From Melioribacteraceae bacterium (lineage in GTDB: Bacteria; Bacteroidota; Ignavibacteria; Ignavibacteriales; Melioribacteraceae): a stretch of 32,419 nucleotides of DNA. The position numbers and the translations under genes are program-made. How positions within the stretch are numbered: position 1 is the first letter of the stretch; every line of letters starts with the position of its first letter. Location of the stretch: contig JALSTL010000191.1 of NCBI GenBank assembly GCA_026983755.1, forward strand, positions 1 to 32,419, read 5' to 3'. Below, in pieces: positions 8,057 to 16,776 of the stretch. The notes under the pieces are model-generated. The model was not told the DNA's origin, made no database searches, and saw only the letters and a list, made by a program, of their open reading frames with translations.

Positions 8057-9040
8057 TTGGAGATTACAGAATTAAATGCAAAAATTAGTAGAGAAAGCGA
8101 ATTCATAGACGTTCTACTTGCTGAAATTGGGAAAGTAATAGTTGGACAAAAAGATATGGTAGAGCGTTTGGTAATAGGTTTACTTGGTAACGGTCATATT
8201 TTATTGGAAGGTGTTCCCGGTTTGGCAAAAACACTTGCCATTAATTCTTTGGCATCGGCCATGAAAGCCAAGTTTCAAAGAATTCAATTTACACCGGACC
8301 TTCTACCGGCAGATTTAATCGGGACAATGATTTATAATCAAAAAGAAGCTAACTTTTCAATAAAAAAAGGGCCTATATTTTCTAATTTTATTTTGGCAGA
8401 CGAAATAAACCGTGCACCTGCCAAAGTGCAAAGTGCTCTTTTGGAAGCAATGCAAGAACGTCAAGTAACAATTGGACAAAATACATTTAAATTACCTGAA
8501 CCTTTTTTGGTGATGGCTACACAAAACCCGATTGAGCAAGAAGGAACTTATCCTTTGCCCGAAGCCCAGGTTGACAGATTTATGTTAAAAGTAAAAATTA
8601 CTTATCCTTCCAAAGAAGAAGAATTAAAAATATTGCATAGAAACGTTGGAAGAAAACCGCTTGAAGTTAGAGCCGTTGTTCAAATGGAAGATATCCTTAA
8701 TGCAAGAAACTTAGTGCATGATATTTATGTTGACGAAAAAATTGAAAAATATATTCTTGATATTGTTTTTGCAACACGCGAACCGAAAAAATACGGACTA
8801 AACAATTTAGCGGAAATGATTAGCTACGGTGCATCTCCGAGAGCAACAATAAATTTATCTCTTGCTTCAAGAGCTTCGGCATTTATTAAAAGGCGGGGTT
8901 ATGTTGTGCCCGAAGATGTTAGAAGTATTTGTATGGATGTATTGCGTCATAGAATTGCTGTAACTTACGAAGCCGAAGCCGAAGAAATTACATCCGAAAA
9001 TATTATCCAAGAAATTTTAAATAAAGTTGAAGTACCTTAA
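8057..9040 (+). CDS. MoxR-family AAA+ ATPase, first gene of the Bat operon
   Basis: A MoxR-type AAA+ ATPase, a chaperone-like enzyme thought to mature or regulate the vWA proteins encoded beside it. Visible motifs are Walker A G52-VPGLAKT59, Walker B with D115-E116 in ILADEINRAPAKVQSALLEA, and the sensor region ATQNPIEQEGTYPLPEAQ followed by VDRF. The length of 327 residues is normal. The start is TTG, not ATG: the strong ribosome binding site AAAGGGG ends eight bases before it and no in-frame ATG fits the conserved N-terminus. It is followed after six bases by the DUF58 gene, the usual order of Bacteroidota aerotolerance operons. Confidence 0.95.
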   Translation: MEITELNAKISRESEFIDVLLAEIGKVIVGQKDMVERLVIGLLGNGHILLEGVPGLAKTLAINSLASAMKAKFQRIQFTPDLLPADLIGTMIYNQKEANFSIKKGPIFSNFILADEINRAPAKVQSALLEAMQERQVTIGQNTFKLPEPFLVMATQNPIEQEGTYPLPEAQVDRFMLKVKITYPSKEEELKILHRNVGRKPLEVRAVVQMEDILNARNLVHDIYVDEKIEKYILDIVFATREPKKYGLNNLAEMISYGASPRATINLSLASRASAFIKRRGYVVPEDVRSICMDVLRHRIAVTYEAEAEEITSENIIQEILNKVEVP

Positions 9041-9046
9041 AGTACT

Positions 9047-9922
9047 ATGACAACAAAAGAACTGCTAAAACAAGTACGCCAAATTGAAATAAAAACCAGA
9101 GGCGTTGTAAACGAAGTCTTTTCCGGTGAATATCATTCGGTATTTAAAGGAAGAGGAATGGAATTTTCCGAAGTACGCGAATATCAAATTGGCGACGACA
9201 TTCGAACAATTGATTGGAATGTAAGTGCACGTTTCGGACATCCTTACGTAAAAATATTTGAAGAGGAAAGGGAACTGACTTTAATGCTTCTGGTAGATTT
9301 AAGCGGTTCATTGGTTTTTGGCAGTATTGAAAAAACCAAACAACAAATTGCTGCCGAACTTACTGCAATTCTTGCATTCTCGGCAATGAAAAACAACGAT
9401 AAAGTTGGGTTAATTTTATTTACGGATCAAATTGAAAAGTTTGTACCGCCGCGCAAAGGTAAAAGTCATGTACTTAGAATTATTAGAGAAATTTTATCTT
9501 TTGAACCAAGCGGAAACAAAACCAATATAAAAATTGCTTTGGAATACTTTAATCATTCGGTTAAAAAGAAAAGTATCGCATTTTTAATTTCGGATTTTAT
9601 TGATATAGGATATGATAAAATTTTGAAAATTGTAGGGAAAAAACATGACCTTGTAAATATTCTTTTGGAAGACCCGAGAGAAACGGAATTCCCGAACGTA
9701 GGTTTAATAAAATTAAAAGATGCGGAAACAGGTAAAACAAGATTTGTAGATTCGGGAAACAAAAAAATACAAGAGCATTTCAAAAGCAAAATATTAAAAA
9801 GAAAAAATTATCAAAATAATTTATTTCTTAAAAGTCACGTTGATACCATAAAAATCAATACATCATCTTCTTATATAAAACCGTTGATTAACTTTTTCAA
9901 AAATCGCGAAAAACGATGGTAA
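9047..9922 (+). CDS. DUF58 / vWA-like protein of the Bat operon
   Basis: DUF58 proteins accompany MoxR ATPases in most bacteria. The signature GRGMEFSEVREYQIGDDIR followed by IDWN and SARFGHPYVK is clear at residues 35-65. A von Willebrand A-like fold follows with a DxSxS metal site (D84-L-S86-G-S88). No membrane helix or signal peptide is present, so the protein should be cytoplasmic, as expected for a partner of the ATPase at 8057. Its last seven bases overlap the next gene (start 9916), indicating translational coupling. The molecular role in this operon is not established. Confidence 0.92.
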   Translation: MTTKELLKQVRQIEIKTRGVVNEVFSGEYHSVFKGRGMEFSEVREYQIGDDIRTIDWNVSARFGHPYVKIFEEERELTLMLLVDLSGSLVFGSIEKTKQQIAAELTAILAFSAMKNNDKVGLILFTDQIEKFVPPRKGKSHVLRIIREILSFEPSGNKTNIKIALEYFNHSVKKKSIAFLISDFIDIGYDKILKIVGKKHDLVNILLEDPRETEFPNVGLIKLKDAETGKTRFVDSGNKKIQEHFKSKILKRKNYQNNLFLKSHVDTIKINTSSSYIKPLINFFKNREKRW

Positions 9923-10875
9923 AAATTTCAAATATTTTAGTTTATATAATTTTATTATATACAAATTTTATAGTTGCACAAAATATAAACGTATCTGCAA
10001 AAGTAGATACTACGGATTATCTTGTTGGCGATTATATACATTATTCCATCAAAGTAAAATACACAAGCGGAATTCGAATTATACCGCCAACACTTAAAGA
10101 TAAATTAAAAAATTTGGAAATTGTCAAATCTTTGCCTTTAACTAAAGACAAAAATAAAAATTCAGATTTTGTACAATTTAACTATATCCTCTCCGGCTAT
10201 GATTCTGCCGAAGTGATAATTCCTAAAATTCCAATTACATATTTTATAGGTTCAAACTCTGAACCCAAAACGGCTTTTTCTAATGAAGTGGTAGTTTACA
10301 TTCACACCTTACCGGTTAATATAAATAAAGAAATTAAAGATGTAAAAAAACCGTTGGAAATAAAATTCGATTGGAAATTTTGGCTAATATTGAGTTTAAT
10401 AATACTTGCAATAATTATACTTTTATACCTTTTATATAAGAAGTATAAAAAACCGAAAGAAGAAAGAAAAGTAAAAATTAAAACTCCTCCCGTTCCCGTC
10501 CATTTACTTGCACTAAAAGCCTTGGATGAATTAAAAAACAAAAAACTATGGCAACAAGGTAAAATAAAAGAATATCATTCCGAATTAACCGGAATTATTA
10601 GAAAATATTTTGAAGACCGCTATAACTATAACTCTCTGGAAAAAACTACCGAAGAAAATCTGGAAATATTAAATAAAATTATGGATAACCAAAAAGTTAT
10701 AGATACAACAAGAAAATTTTTAACAAATGCCGATATGGTAAAATTTGCAAAATTCAAACCGATGCCAACAGTTAACGAAGAAATGATGCAACAAGCAATT
10801 GATATAGTGAAAAAAACAAAACAAGACGAAGAATTACAAAATATAAATTCGCAAAACGGAGTAAGAAATGTTTAA
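9916..10875 (+). CDS. Short BatD-like membrane protein
   Basis: A signal peptide (residues 1-21) precedes a periplasmic beta-rich domain of about 130 residues, a single membrane helix at about 155-175, and a cytoplasmic domain. That last domain (EYHSELTGIIRKYFEDRYN, T-EENLEIL, then MVKFAKFKP) resembles the C-terminal domain of BatD encoded at 13757 (DYYNYLSLALFGYLEDKLG, CEFARFAPDA). I therefore read it as a shortened BatD-type paralogue that could display a periplasmic sensor domain to the vWA proteins. It overlaps DUF58 by seven bases and BatA by eight. The position between DUF58 and BatA is known for an unnamed gene in Bacteroidota operons. The relation to BatD is my own comparison by eye. 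Confidence 0.7.
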   Translation: MVKISNILVYIILLYTNFIVAQNINVSAKVDTTDYLVGDYIHYSIKVKYTSGIRIIPPTLKDKLKNLEIVKSLPLTKDKNKNSDFVQFNYILSGYDSAEVIIPKIPITYFIGSNSEPKTAFSNEVVVYIHTLPVNINKEIKDVKKPLEIKFDWKFWLILSLIILAIIILLYLLYKKYKKPKEERKVKIKTPPVPVHLLALKALDELKNKKLWQQGKIKEYHSELTGIIRKYFEDRYNYNSLEKTTEENLEILNKIMDNQKVIDTTRKFLTNADMVKFAKFKPMPTVNEEMMQQAIDIVKKTKQDEELQNINSQNGVRNV

Positions 10876-11863
10876 TAATATTACTTTTGCGCATCCGTAT
10901 ATTTTGTATTTCTTATTTTTAATACCAATAATTTTACTATGGTATTACAAACAAAATAAAAAACGACATTCTTCGCTAACTTATTCCAGCCTTTCGGTAT
11001 TTGACGAAGTAAAATCTACCGTAAAAGAAAAACTAAGACACTTACCTATATTTCTTCGTTCAATAGCATTGGGGATGTTCATAATAGCCTTGGCAAGACC
11101 TCAAACATTTTCTTCCGGCGAAAATGTTTATACCGAAGGAATTGATATTGCAATGCTTTTGGATATTTCCGGAAGTATGTTGGCAGAAGATTTCAAACCC
11201 AACAGATTGGAAGCCGCTAAAAAAGTAATTGACGAATTTATAGCCGGACGGAAAACCGATAAAATAGGATTGGTAATTTTTGCCAGTGAAAGTTTTACGC
11301 AATGTCCGTTAACAATAGATTATACTGTACTTAGAGGTTTACTTAAAGAAATTCACAGCGGAATGATTGAAGACGGTACTGCTATAGGTACGGCAATAGC
11401 AAATGGCGTTAACAGATTAAAAGACAGTAAAGCAAAAAGTAAAGTAATAATTTTATTAACAGACGGAGTTAATAACAGCGGCGAAATTGACCCAATTACA
11501 GCCGCACAAATTGCAAAAAAATTCGGTATCAGAATTTACACAATTGGTGTCGGAACCATGGGGGAAGCACCTTATCCTTTCCAAACTCCATTCGGGAAAC
11601 GCTATCAAATGGTTAAAGTGGATATAGACGAAAAAACTTTGAATGAAGTAGCCAAAATTACGGGCGGAAATTATTACAGAGCCACAAATAATAAAAAATT
11701 GGAAGAGATATATAAAATTATTGATAAATTGGAAAAGACAAGAGTGGAAATAACTTCTTACAGAAAAGCCAAAGAATTGTTTTATATTTGGGTGGCAATT
11801 GGTCTTGCCTTAATATTATTGGAATTTATTTTAACAAGAACTTATTTGCAAAAATTACCTTAA
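10868..11863 (+). CDS. batA: BatA, vWA-domain membrane protein
   Basis: Two N-terminal membrane helices (about 8-25 and 62-77), a von Willebrand A domain, and a C-terminal membrane helix (IWVAIGLALILLEFI) define a BatA/BatB-type protein. The MIDAS metal site is intact: D99-I-S101-G-S103 with the later LTDGVNNSG. It precedes a second, similar vWA gene, which is the BatA-BatB order. Bat proteins of Bacteroides were linked to aerotolerance, and in other bacteria to stress resistance; how they act is unsettled. The start overlaps the preceding gene by eight bases, and BatB begins six bases after the stop, so all are probably cotranscribed. Confidence 0.93.
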   Translation: MFNNITFAHPYILYFLFLIPIILLWYYKQNKKRHSSLTYSSLSVFDEVKSTVKEKLRHLPIFLRSIALGMFIIALARPQTFSSGENVYTEGIDIAMLLDISGSMLAEDFKPNRLEAAKKVIDEFIAGRKTDKIGLVIFASESFTQCPLTIDYTVLRGLLKEIHSGMIEDGTAIGTAIANGVNRLKDSKAKSKVIILLTDGVNNSGEIDPITAAQIAKKFGIRIYTIGVGTMGEAPYPFQTPFGKRYQMVKVDIDEKTLNEVAKITGGNYYRATNNKKLEEIYKIIDKLEKTRVEITSYRKAKELFYIWVAIGLALILLEFILTRTYLQKLP

Positions 11864-11869
11864 GTTAAC

Positions 11870-12898
11870 ATGTTTAGATTTGCACATAACGAATTTCTTT
11901 ATCTTTTATATGCAGTACCTTTTATAGTATTACTGATATGGTATTCCATACGCAATCAAAAAAAATTGCTGGAAAAATTTGCCAATCCGAAATTACATGA
12001 TCTTTTATTTCCGCTTAAAAGCAGATTTAAAATAATTGTTAAAAACATATTGCTATTGCTGTCTATCATTTTAATAATAATTTCTTTGGCTAATCCCCAA
12101 ATAGGTTCTAAAATTGAAGAAGTAAAACAAGTTGGTATAGACGTTTTTATTTTACTAGATGTTTCATTAAGTATGCAAGCCCAAGATATTAAACCAAGCA
12201 GATTGGAAAAAGCAAAACACGAAATAGCAAAACTTATTAACAAACTTCACGGAGATAGAATCGGATTAATAATTTTTTCCGGTAAAGCATATATTCAATT
12301 TCCTTTAACAACGGACTATTCTGCAGCTAACTTGTTTCTTTCTGCCGTTAGCGTAAAATCGGTACCTCAACCAGGTACGGCAATAGCTCCGGCAATTCAA
12401 TTGGCGCTTAATTCTTTTAAAAAAGATGAAAAAACCCAAAAAGCAATTGTTATTATTACCGATGGCGAAAACCACGAAGGTGATTTGACAAATGTTGTTG
12501 AAAAAGCAAATAACTCCGGCGTAAAAATTTATGCAATAGGTTTGGGATCACCCCAAGGTGTGCCTATTCCGATTTACAATAAAGCAGGTAAACAAATCGG
12601 TTATAAAAAAGATAGAAACGGCAATACGGTATTAACAAAATTAGATGAAGAAACCTTACAAGAAATTACAAGCAAAGCAAACGGAAAATATTATAAAGGT
12701 TCAAATACCGAAGATGAATTGGGAATGGTTTATAACGATTTGGCTAAAATGCAAGGTTCGGAATACGGAGCAACCAAAATAACCGATTACGAAGACAGAT
12801 ATTATTATTTTCTTTTTCCGGCTGTAATAATACTTTTTATTGAATTATTTATTAACGATAGAAAATCAAAATGGTTTAAGAAATTTGAACAACATTAA
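11870..12898 (+). CDS. batB: BatB, vWA-domain membrane protein
   Basis: Same plan as BatA: helices near the N-terminus (about 7-25 and 57-74), a vWA domain and a C-terminal helix (YYFLFPAVIILFIELFI). The MIDAS reads D97-V-S99-L-S101, the form usual for BatB, followed by IITDGENHEGD. BatA and BatB probably form a membrane complex whose vWA domains face the compartment occupied by the BatC/BatE TPR domains. The gene is spaced by six bases from BatA and by about 80 bases from BatC, the largest gap inside the operon. Confidence 0.93.
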   Translation: MFRFAHNEFLYLLYAVPFIVLLIWYSIRNQKKLLEKFANPKLHDLLFPLKSRFKIIVKNILLLLSIILIIISLANPQIGSKIEEVKQVGIDVFILLDVSLSMQAQDIKPSRLEKAKHEIAKLINKLHGDRIGLIIFSGKAYIQFPLTTDYSAANLFLSAVSVKSVPQPGTAIAPAIQLALNSFKKDEKTQKAIVIITDGENHEGDLTNVVEKANNSGVKIYAIGLGSPQGVPIPIYNKAGKQIGYKKDRNGNTVLTKLDEETLQEITSKANGKYYKGSNTEDELGMVYNDLAKMQGSEYGATKITDYEDRYYYFLFPAVIILFIELFINDRKSKWFKKFEQH

Positions 12899-12979
12899 AA
12901 AAAATAGAAACCGTAACAAAATAATTTTGTTTAATTTGATGATATTAAAAAAAAAGAATCTTTAACTTTAAAATATTTA

Positions 12980-13750
12980 ATGAAAACCAATAACAAATTA
13001 CATATTTACTTAGTATTATTGTTTCTTACATTTTTAAATTTACCTTTTTTTGCTCAATCGACAAGAAGTTTGGTAAACAACGGAGTTGAACGATATAAAA
13101 AAAATAAATTTAACGAAGCGGAAATATTTTTTAGAAAAGGCATAGAAAGCGATGTAAAAAACTACGAATCTCGGTTTAATTTGGGTGATGCTTTATATAA
13201 ACAAGGTAAATACAACGAAGCAATTAAAGAATTTCAAAATACTTTGGCACTTGCAAAAACGGATTTGCAAAAATCGGAAATCTTTCATAACATAGGTAAT
13301 TCTTTACTTAAAGCTAATAAAATAAAAGAAAGTATCGGTGCATATAGAGAAGCATTAAAATATAATCCTAAAGATTTGGAAACAAAATATAATTTGTCCT
13401 ATGCCTTAAAATTAATGAAGAAACAAAAAAAGAAAAAAAACAATAAAAAGAATAATAAAAACAATAAGAATAAAAAGAATAATAAAAACGATAAAAAGAA
13501 AAACAAACAAAACAATAAGCAAAATAAAAAACAACAAGAACAGCAAAAGAAAGATAAAAAACAAAATCAAAAACAAAATCAAAACAAACAAAATCAGCAA
13601 AGAAAAAAACAACCGACTCGAAATAAAAATGAAATTTCTAAAAAAGAAGCACAAAGAATACTTGATGCTTTAAAAAATAATGAGGCGGAACTTCAAAAGA
13701 AGATGAGACAAAAGAAAACACGAAGAACAAACGTTGAAAAAGATTGGTGA
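12980..13750 (+). CDS. batC: BatC, TPR protein with Lys/Asn/Gln-rich tail
   Basis: A signal peptide ending FFAQ precedes three to four tetratricopeptide repeats (e.g. GVERYKKNKFNEAEIFFRKG, FNLGDALYKQGKYNEAIKEF, FHNIGNSLLKANKIKESIGA) up to about residue 145. Residues 147-217 are almost only Lys, Asn and Gln, from A-rich DNA, and a short charged helix (SKKEAQRILDALKNNEAELQ) ends the protein. BatC homologues commonly end in such low-complexity tails after the TPRs. The TPR part is likely a periplasmic scaffold for BatA/BatB. BatD begins six bases after the stop. Confidence 0.85.
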   Translation: MKTNNKLHIYLVLLFLTFLNLPFFAQSTRSLVNNGVERYKKNKFNEAEIFFRKGIESDVKNYESRFNLGDALYKQGKYNEAIKEFQNTLALAKTDLQKSEIFHNIGNSLLKANKIKESIGAYREALKYNPKDLETKYNLSYALKLMKKQKKKKNNKKNNKNNKNKKNNKNDKKKNKQNNKQNKKQQEQQKKDKKQNQKQNQNKQNQQRKKQPTRNKNEISKKEAQRILDALKNNEAELQKKMRQKKTRRTNVEKDW

Positions 13751-13756
13751 TTTTTA

Positions 13757-15583
13757 ATGATTAAAAAAACAAAATATTTTTTAGTATTATTATTTTTTGT
13801 AAGCACATTTAACATACTTGCGCAAGAATTTTCTGCAAGTATCGATAAAGCCATTATACCACAAAATGAAAGATTCCAAATATATTTTACTTTTAAAGGA
13901 ACCAATCTAAATAAACTTAAAGATTTCCAAGCACCTTCTTTTAACGGTTTGGAAATTTTAAGCGGCCCAAATCAATCCAAAAGTTTACAAATTATTAATG
14001 GACAAGTTTCCGGTTCGCTAACTTTCTCTTATATTGCAGTTGCAAGAAATATTGGGAAATATAAAATAGGCAGTGCTTCGGTAAAATTTAACGGTCAAAC
14101 ATTTAACACAAAACCTTTAACGTTTAATGTAATTAAAGGAAATTCAACCCATAAGAAAGTACGCGAAGATTTGGGAATTTCCGAAAAAGAGTTAAGTCAA
14201 AATTTATTTATCAGAGCTATTCCAAGCAAAACAACAGCCTTGCTCGGAGAACAAATTACAGTTGTTTATAAGCTATATACGCGTCTGAACATTACATCGC
14301 CGCAAATTACCAAACTTCCTTTTTTTAAAGGATTTTGGTCGGAAGAACTTGAAACGAATAACAATATCAATTTTGGTATAGAAATGTACAAGGGTGAAAG
14401 ATACAGAAGTGCCGTTATAAAAAAAGTTGCTCTTTTCCCCACAAAAACCGGTGTTCTAACCGTTACACCTTTTGAATTAAATATTCCTGTTGTTGTAAGA
14501 ACCAAAAGAAGATCCAGAGATATTTTCGATGAATTTTTTAACGATTCTTTTTTCGGCAGAACAAAAACCGTAGAACATCTTACGCGTTCCAATAAAATTA
14601 AAATTAAAGTTTTGCCTTTACCTTCGGAAAACGTTCCCGCAACTTTTACGGGAGCAGTTGGTAAATTTAAGTTAAATGTTAAATTAGATAAACAAAATGT
14701 TAACGTAAACGAATCGATTACGGTAAAAGTAAGAATATCAGGCACCGGAAATATAGCTTTGTTAAAGTTACCTGAATTAAAATTGCCGGCAGGTTTCGAA
14801 AAATACGAACCAAAAACAACACAAAATATATCAAAAAGAAATTATGTTTCCGGCAGAAAAAACATTGAATATCTCATTGTGCCCAGAGTTCCGGGTGTTA
14901 AAGAAATTCCACCTATCGAATTTACTTATTTCGATTTAAAGAAAAACAAATATATAACCTTATCCTCCGAAGCTTTTAAAGTTAATGTAAAAGCAGGTAA
15001 AAATGATTTCACATCCAATGTAAGCGGTTATTCCAAAGAAGATGTGAAATTATTAAATAAAGATATAAGATTTATAAAAACCTCTTCCTTTTCGTTTCAG
15101 CGTAAAGAAAAAATTACAAAAATAGGTGTTTTGTTTTGGTTGGCTTTGCTATTGCCTTTTATTGCGTTAATTACGCTTTATTTCGTACAGAAAAAACAGA
15201 ACAAATTAGCAGGAAACATAAAACTAATTAAATTTCAAAAAGCGGAAAAAACAGCCAAACAACAACTTAAAAAAGCAAAGAAAGCTTTGGAAACCAATAA
15301 TCTTGCTGATTATTACAACTATCTTTCACTTGCGCTTTTCGGATATTTGGAAGATAAACTCGGATTGCAAAAAGCTGATTTTACATTAAACAAAGCATTG
15401 GAAATTTTAAAAGAAAAAAATGCCGGAGAAGAACTTATAACCAACATTAAACAAATAGCAGATAAATGCGAATTTGCCAGATTTGCACCCGATGCCGTTG
15501 GAAACGATAGTGACGGTGCAATTTATAAAAATGTGGAAAAAGTAATTGAAAATATCGGCTCAATTGTATCAAAAAAAATATAG
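13757..15583 (+). CDS. batD: BatD, large exported Bat protein with membrane anchor
   Basis: After a signal peptide (cleavage near ILAQ) comes a long series of beta-sandwich domains typical of BatD: repeated blocks such as FQIYFTFKGTNL, GEQITVVYKLYTR and NESITVKVRISGTGN, with an EIPPIEFTYFD segment. A membrane helix lies at about 456-478 and a cytoplasmic helical domain ends the protein (DYYNYLSLALFGYLEDKLG, CEFARFAPDA). The architecture and its place after BatC support BatD. The large periplasmic part presumably binds partners or senses envelope state. At 608 residues the size is normal. The next gene (BatE) starts 11 bases after the stop. Confidence 0.9.
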   Translation: MIKKTKYFLVLLFFVSTFNILAQEFSASIDKAIIPQNERFQIYFTFKGTNLNKLKDFQAPSFNGLEILSGPNQSKSLQIINGQVSGSLTFSYIAVARNIGKYKIGSASVKFNGQTFNTKPLTFNVIKGNSTHKKVREDLGISEKELSQNLFIRAIPSKTTALLGEQITVVYKLYTRLNITSPQITKLPFFKGFWSEELETNNNINFGIEMYKGERYRSAVIKKVALFPTKTGVLTVTPFELNIPVVVRTKRRSRDIFDEFFNDSFFGRTKTVEHLTRSNKIKIKVLPLPSENVPATFTGAVGKFKLNVKLDKQNVNVNESITVKVRISGTGNIALLKLPELKLPAGFEKYEPKTTQNISKRNYVSGRKNIEYLIVPRVPGVKEIPPIEFTYFDLKKNKYITLSSEAFKVNVKAGKNDFTSNVSGYSKEDVKLLNKDIRFIKTSSFSFQRKEKITKIGVLFWLALLLPFIALITLYFVQKKQNKLAGNIKLIKFQKAEKTAKQQLKKAKKALETNNLADYYNYLSLALFGYLEDKLGLQKADFTLNKALEILKEKNAGEELITNIKQIADKCEFARFAPDAVGNDSDGAIYKNVEKVIENIGSIVSKKI

Positions 15584-15593
15584 TGTTAATTAT

Positions 15594-16352
15594 ATGAAAA
15601 AAATTATTTTGATTTTAATAAGCATATTTATTTTTTATAACGGAATAAATGCTCAAAATATCGAAACTTTGGTAAAAAAGGGTAATACCGCTTATCAAAA
15701 TAATAAATATTCCGAAGCAATAGAAAATTATCAAAAAATAATTAAACAAGGCTACATTAGCAGCGAATTATTTTACAATCTTGGGAATGCTTATTTTAAA
15801 AATAATAATTTGGGTAAAGCAATTTTGTATTACGAAAAATCATTAAAACTTTCGCCGTTGGATGAAGATGCGGCATACAATTTGAAAATTGCCAAAGCAC
15901 GTACTGTTGATAAAATAAAAGAAGTACCTCAAATATTTATTGTCCGTTGGTGGAATATATTGCTTACGTCATTTAGTATATCCGGATGGAAAATTATCGT
16001 ATTGATATTTTATTTTTTGCTGTTAATCAGTATAGGAATATTCTTATTTATTAAAAATGCAAATATTCAACGTATAACTTTTGTTTTCGGACTTTTTAAT
16101 TTAATCGTATTTATAATCTCTGTTATAATTTTTATTTCCGCATATACAAGAACAACAACAACAAGCTACGGAATTTTACAAAAATCTGCCGTTACGGCTA
16201 AAATTTCGCCCGATACACAAAGCAACGATGCGTTTGTAATTCACGAAGGAACAAAGTTTTTGCTTGAAGATAAGGTAAATAATTGGGTAAAAATAAAATT
16301 GGCCGATGGTAAAATAGGTTGGTTGCCCGAAAATACTTTTCTAACTATCTAA
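15594..16352 (+). CDS. batE: BatE, TPR and SH3-like membrane protein
   Basis: I place the start at the ATG at 15594, because it begins a good signal peptide (MKKIILILISIFIFYNGINA) and avoids overlap with BatD; the frame is open further upstream from a TTG at 15546. Mature residues carry TPRs (LVKKGNTAYQNNKYSEAIENY, FYNLGNAYFKNNNLGKAILY), followed by two membrane helices (about 130-152 and 160-183) and a C-terminal bacterial SH3-type domain (GTKFLLEDKVNNWVKIKLAD, GWLPENTFL). This order is characteristic of BatE. It is the last gene of the operon; a hairpin terminator follows 20 bases later. Confidence 0.9.
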   Translation: MKKIILILISIFIFYNGINAQNIETLVKKGNTAYQNNKYSEAIENYQKIIKQGYISSELFYNLGNAYFKNNNLGKAILYYEKSLKLSPLDEDAAYNLKIAKARTVDKIKEVPQIFIVRWWNILLTSFSISGWKIIVLIFYFLLLISIGIFLFIKNANIQRITFVFGLFNLIVFIISVIIFISAYTRTTTTSYGILQKSAVTAKISPDTQSNDAFVIHEGTKFLLEDKVNNWVKIKLADGKIGWLPENTFLTI

Positions 16353-16372
16353 TATTTTTTTCGATTAAAGAA

Positions 16373-16403
16373 AAAACCTTTCCAAAAGTTTTGAAAAGGT
16401 TTT
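16373..16403. terminator. Bidirectional intrinsic terminator between batE and the 16432 gene
   Basis: AAAACCTTTCCAAAA pairs with TTTTGAAAAGGTTTT across a short loop, with one mismatch. A-runs on the left and T-runs on the right give a U-tract in either direction, suiting the convergent genes on both sides. Confidence 0.8.
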
Positions 16404-16431
16404 AATTGTACGTTGATTTATGGAGTTTTGA

Positions 16432-16776
16432 CTATGAAACTTTTTCCAAATCTTTTACTAACCAATTACGCGATTTCATATAATATTTTTTTATTATAGC
16501 TTCGTCAAATTCCAATGCCCAAATAACATCGGGATTAACTTGACTTATAATTTCCTCGTCGCTACTATTAAATTTTACTCTGTGATAATAAATTTCTCCA
16601 TCAGAAGTTTTATACAGATTGTGATTCAATTTGTTGCTGCCTCTGTTGTCAATTGTCCAATCAAAACTTCTTGCTTCTAATGCCATTTTGTGTAACTCCT
16701 TAAGATTTCTCATGTAAAATTTACATCTATTGTCCAACTTTAATGCCAAATTCAATTTGTCTGGATTTTTAACCAA
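16432..16776 (-). CDS. Hypothetical protein (114 aa), start uncertain, possibly 5'-truncated
   Basis: I do not recognise this protein. It is small and mixed alpha/beta in appearance, with no signal peptide or membrane helix. Charged and aromatic stretches (SFDWTIDNRG, DGEIYYHRVKF, DVIWALEFDEAIIKKYYMKS) suggest a folded cytoplasmic domain. The frame opens with TTG at 16776 and runs back only to a stop at 16804-16806 without an ATG, and no ribosome binding site is visible; internal Met22 and Met31 are alternative starts. It may be a remnant of a longer gene. It is convergent with batE and bordered on its other side by the folded region at 16884-17086. Confidence 0.45.
   Translation of the reverse strand: MVKNPDKLNLALKLDNRCKFYMRNLKELHKMALEARSFDWTIDNRGSNKLNHNLYKTSDGEIYYHRVKFNSSDEEIISQVNPDVIWALEFDEAIIKKYYMKSRNWLVKDLEKVS

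Noticed and set aside
13412..13654. Minus-strand frame of Leu/Phe/Ile opposite the BatC tail
   Set aside because: It is the mirror of the A-rich Lys/Asn/Gln tract; the hydrophobic composition follows from base content alone.
15546..15593. TTG start of BatE inside batD
   Set aside because: The ATG at 15594 begins a proper signal peptide; the extra 16 residues would bury it.
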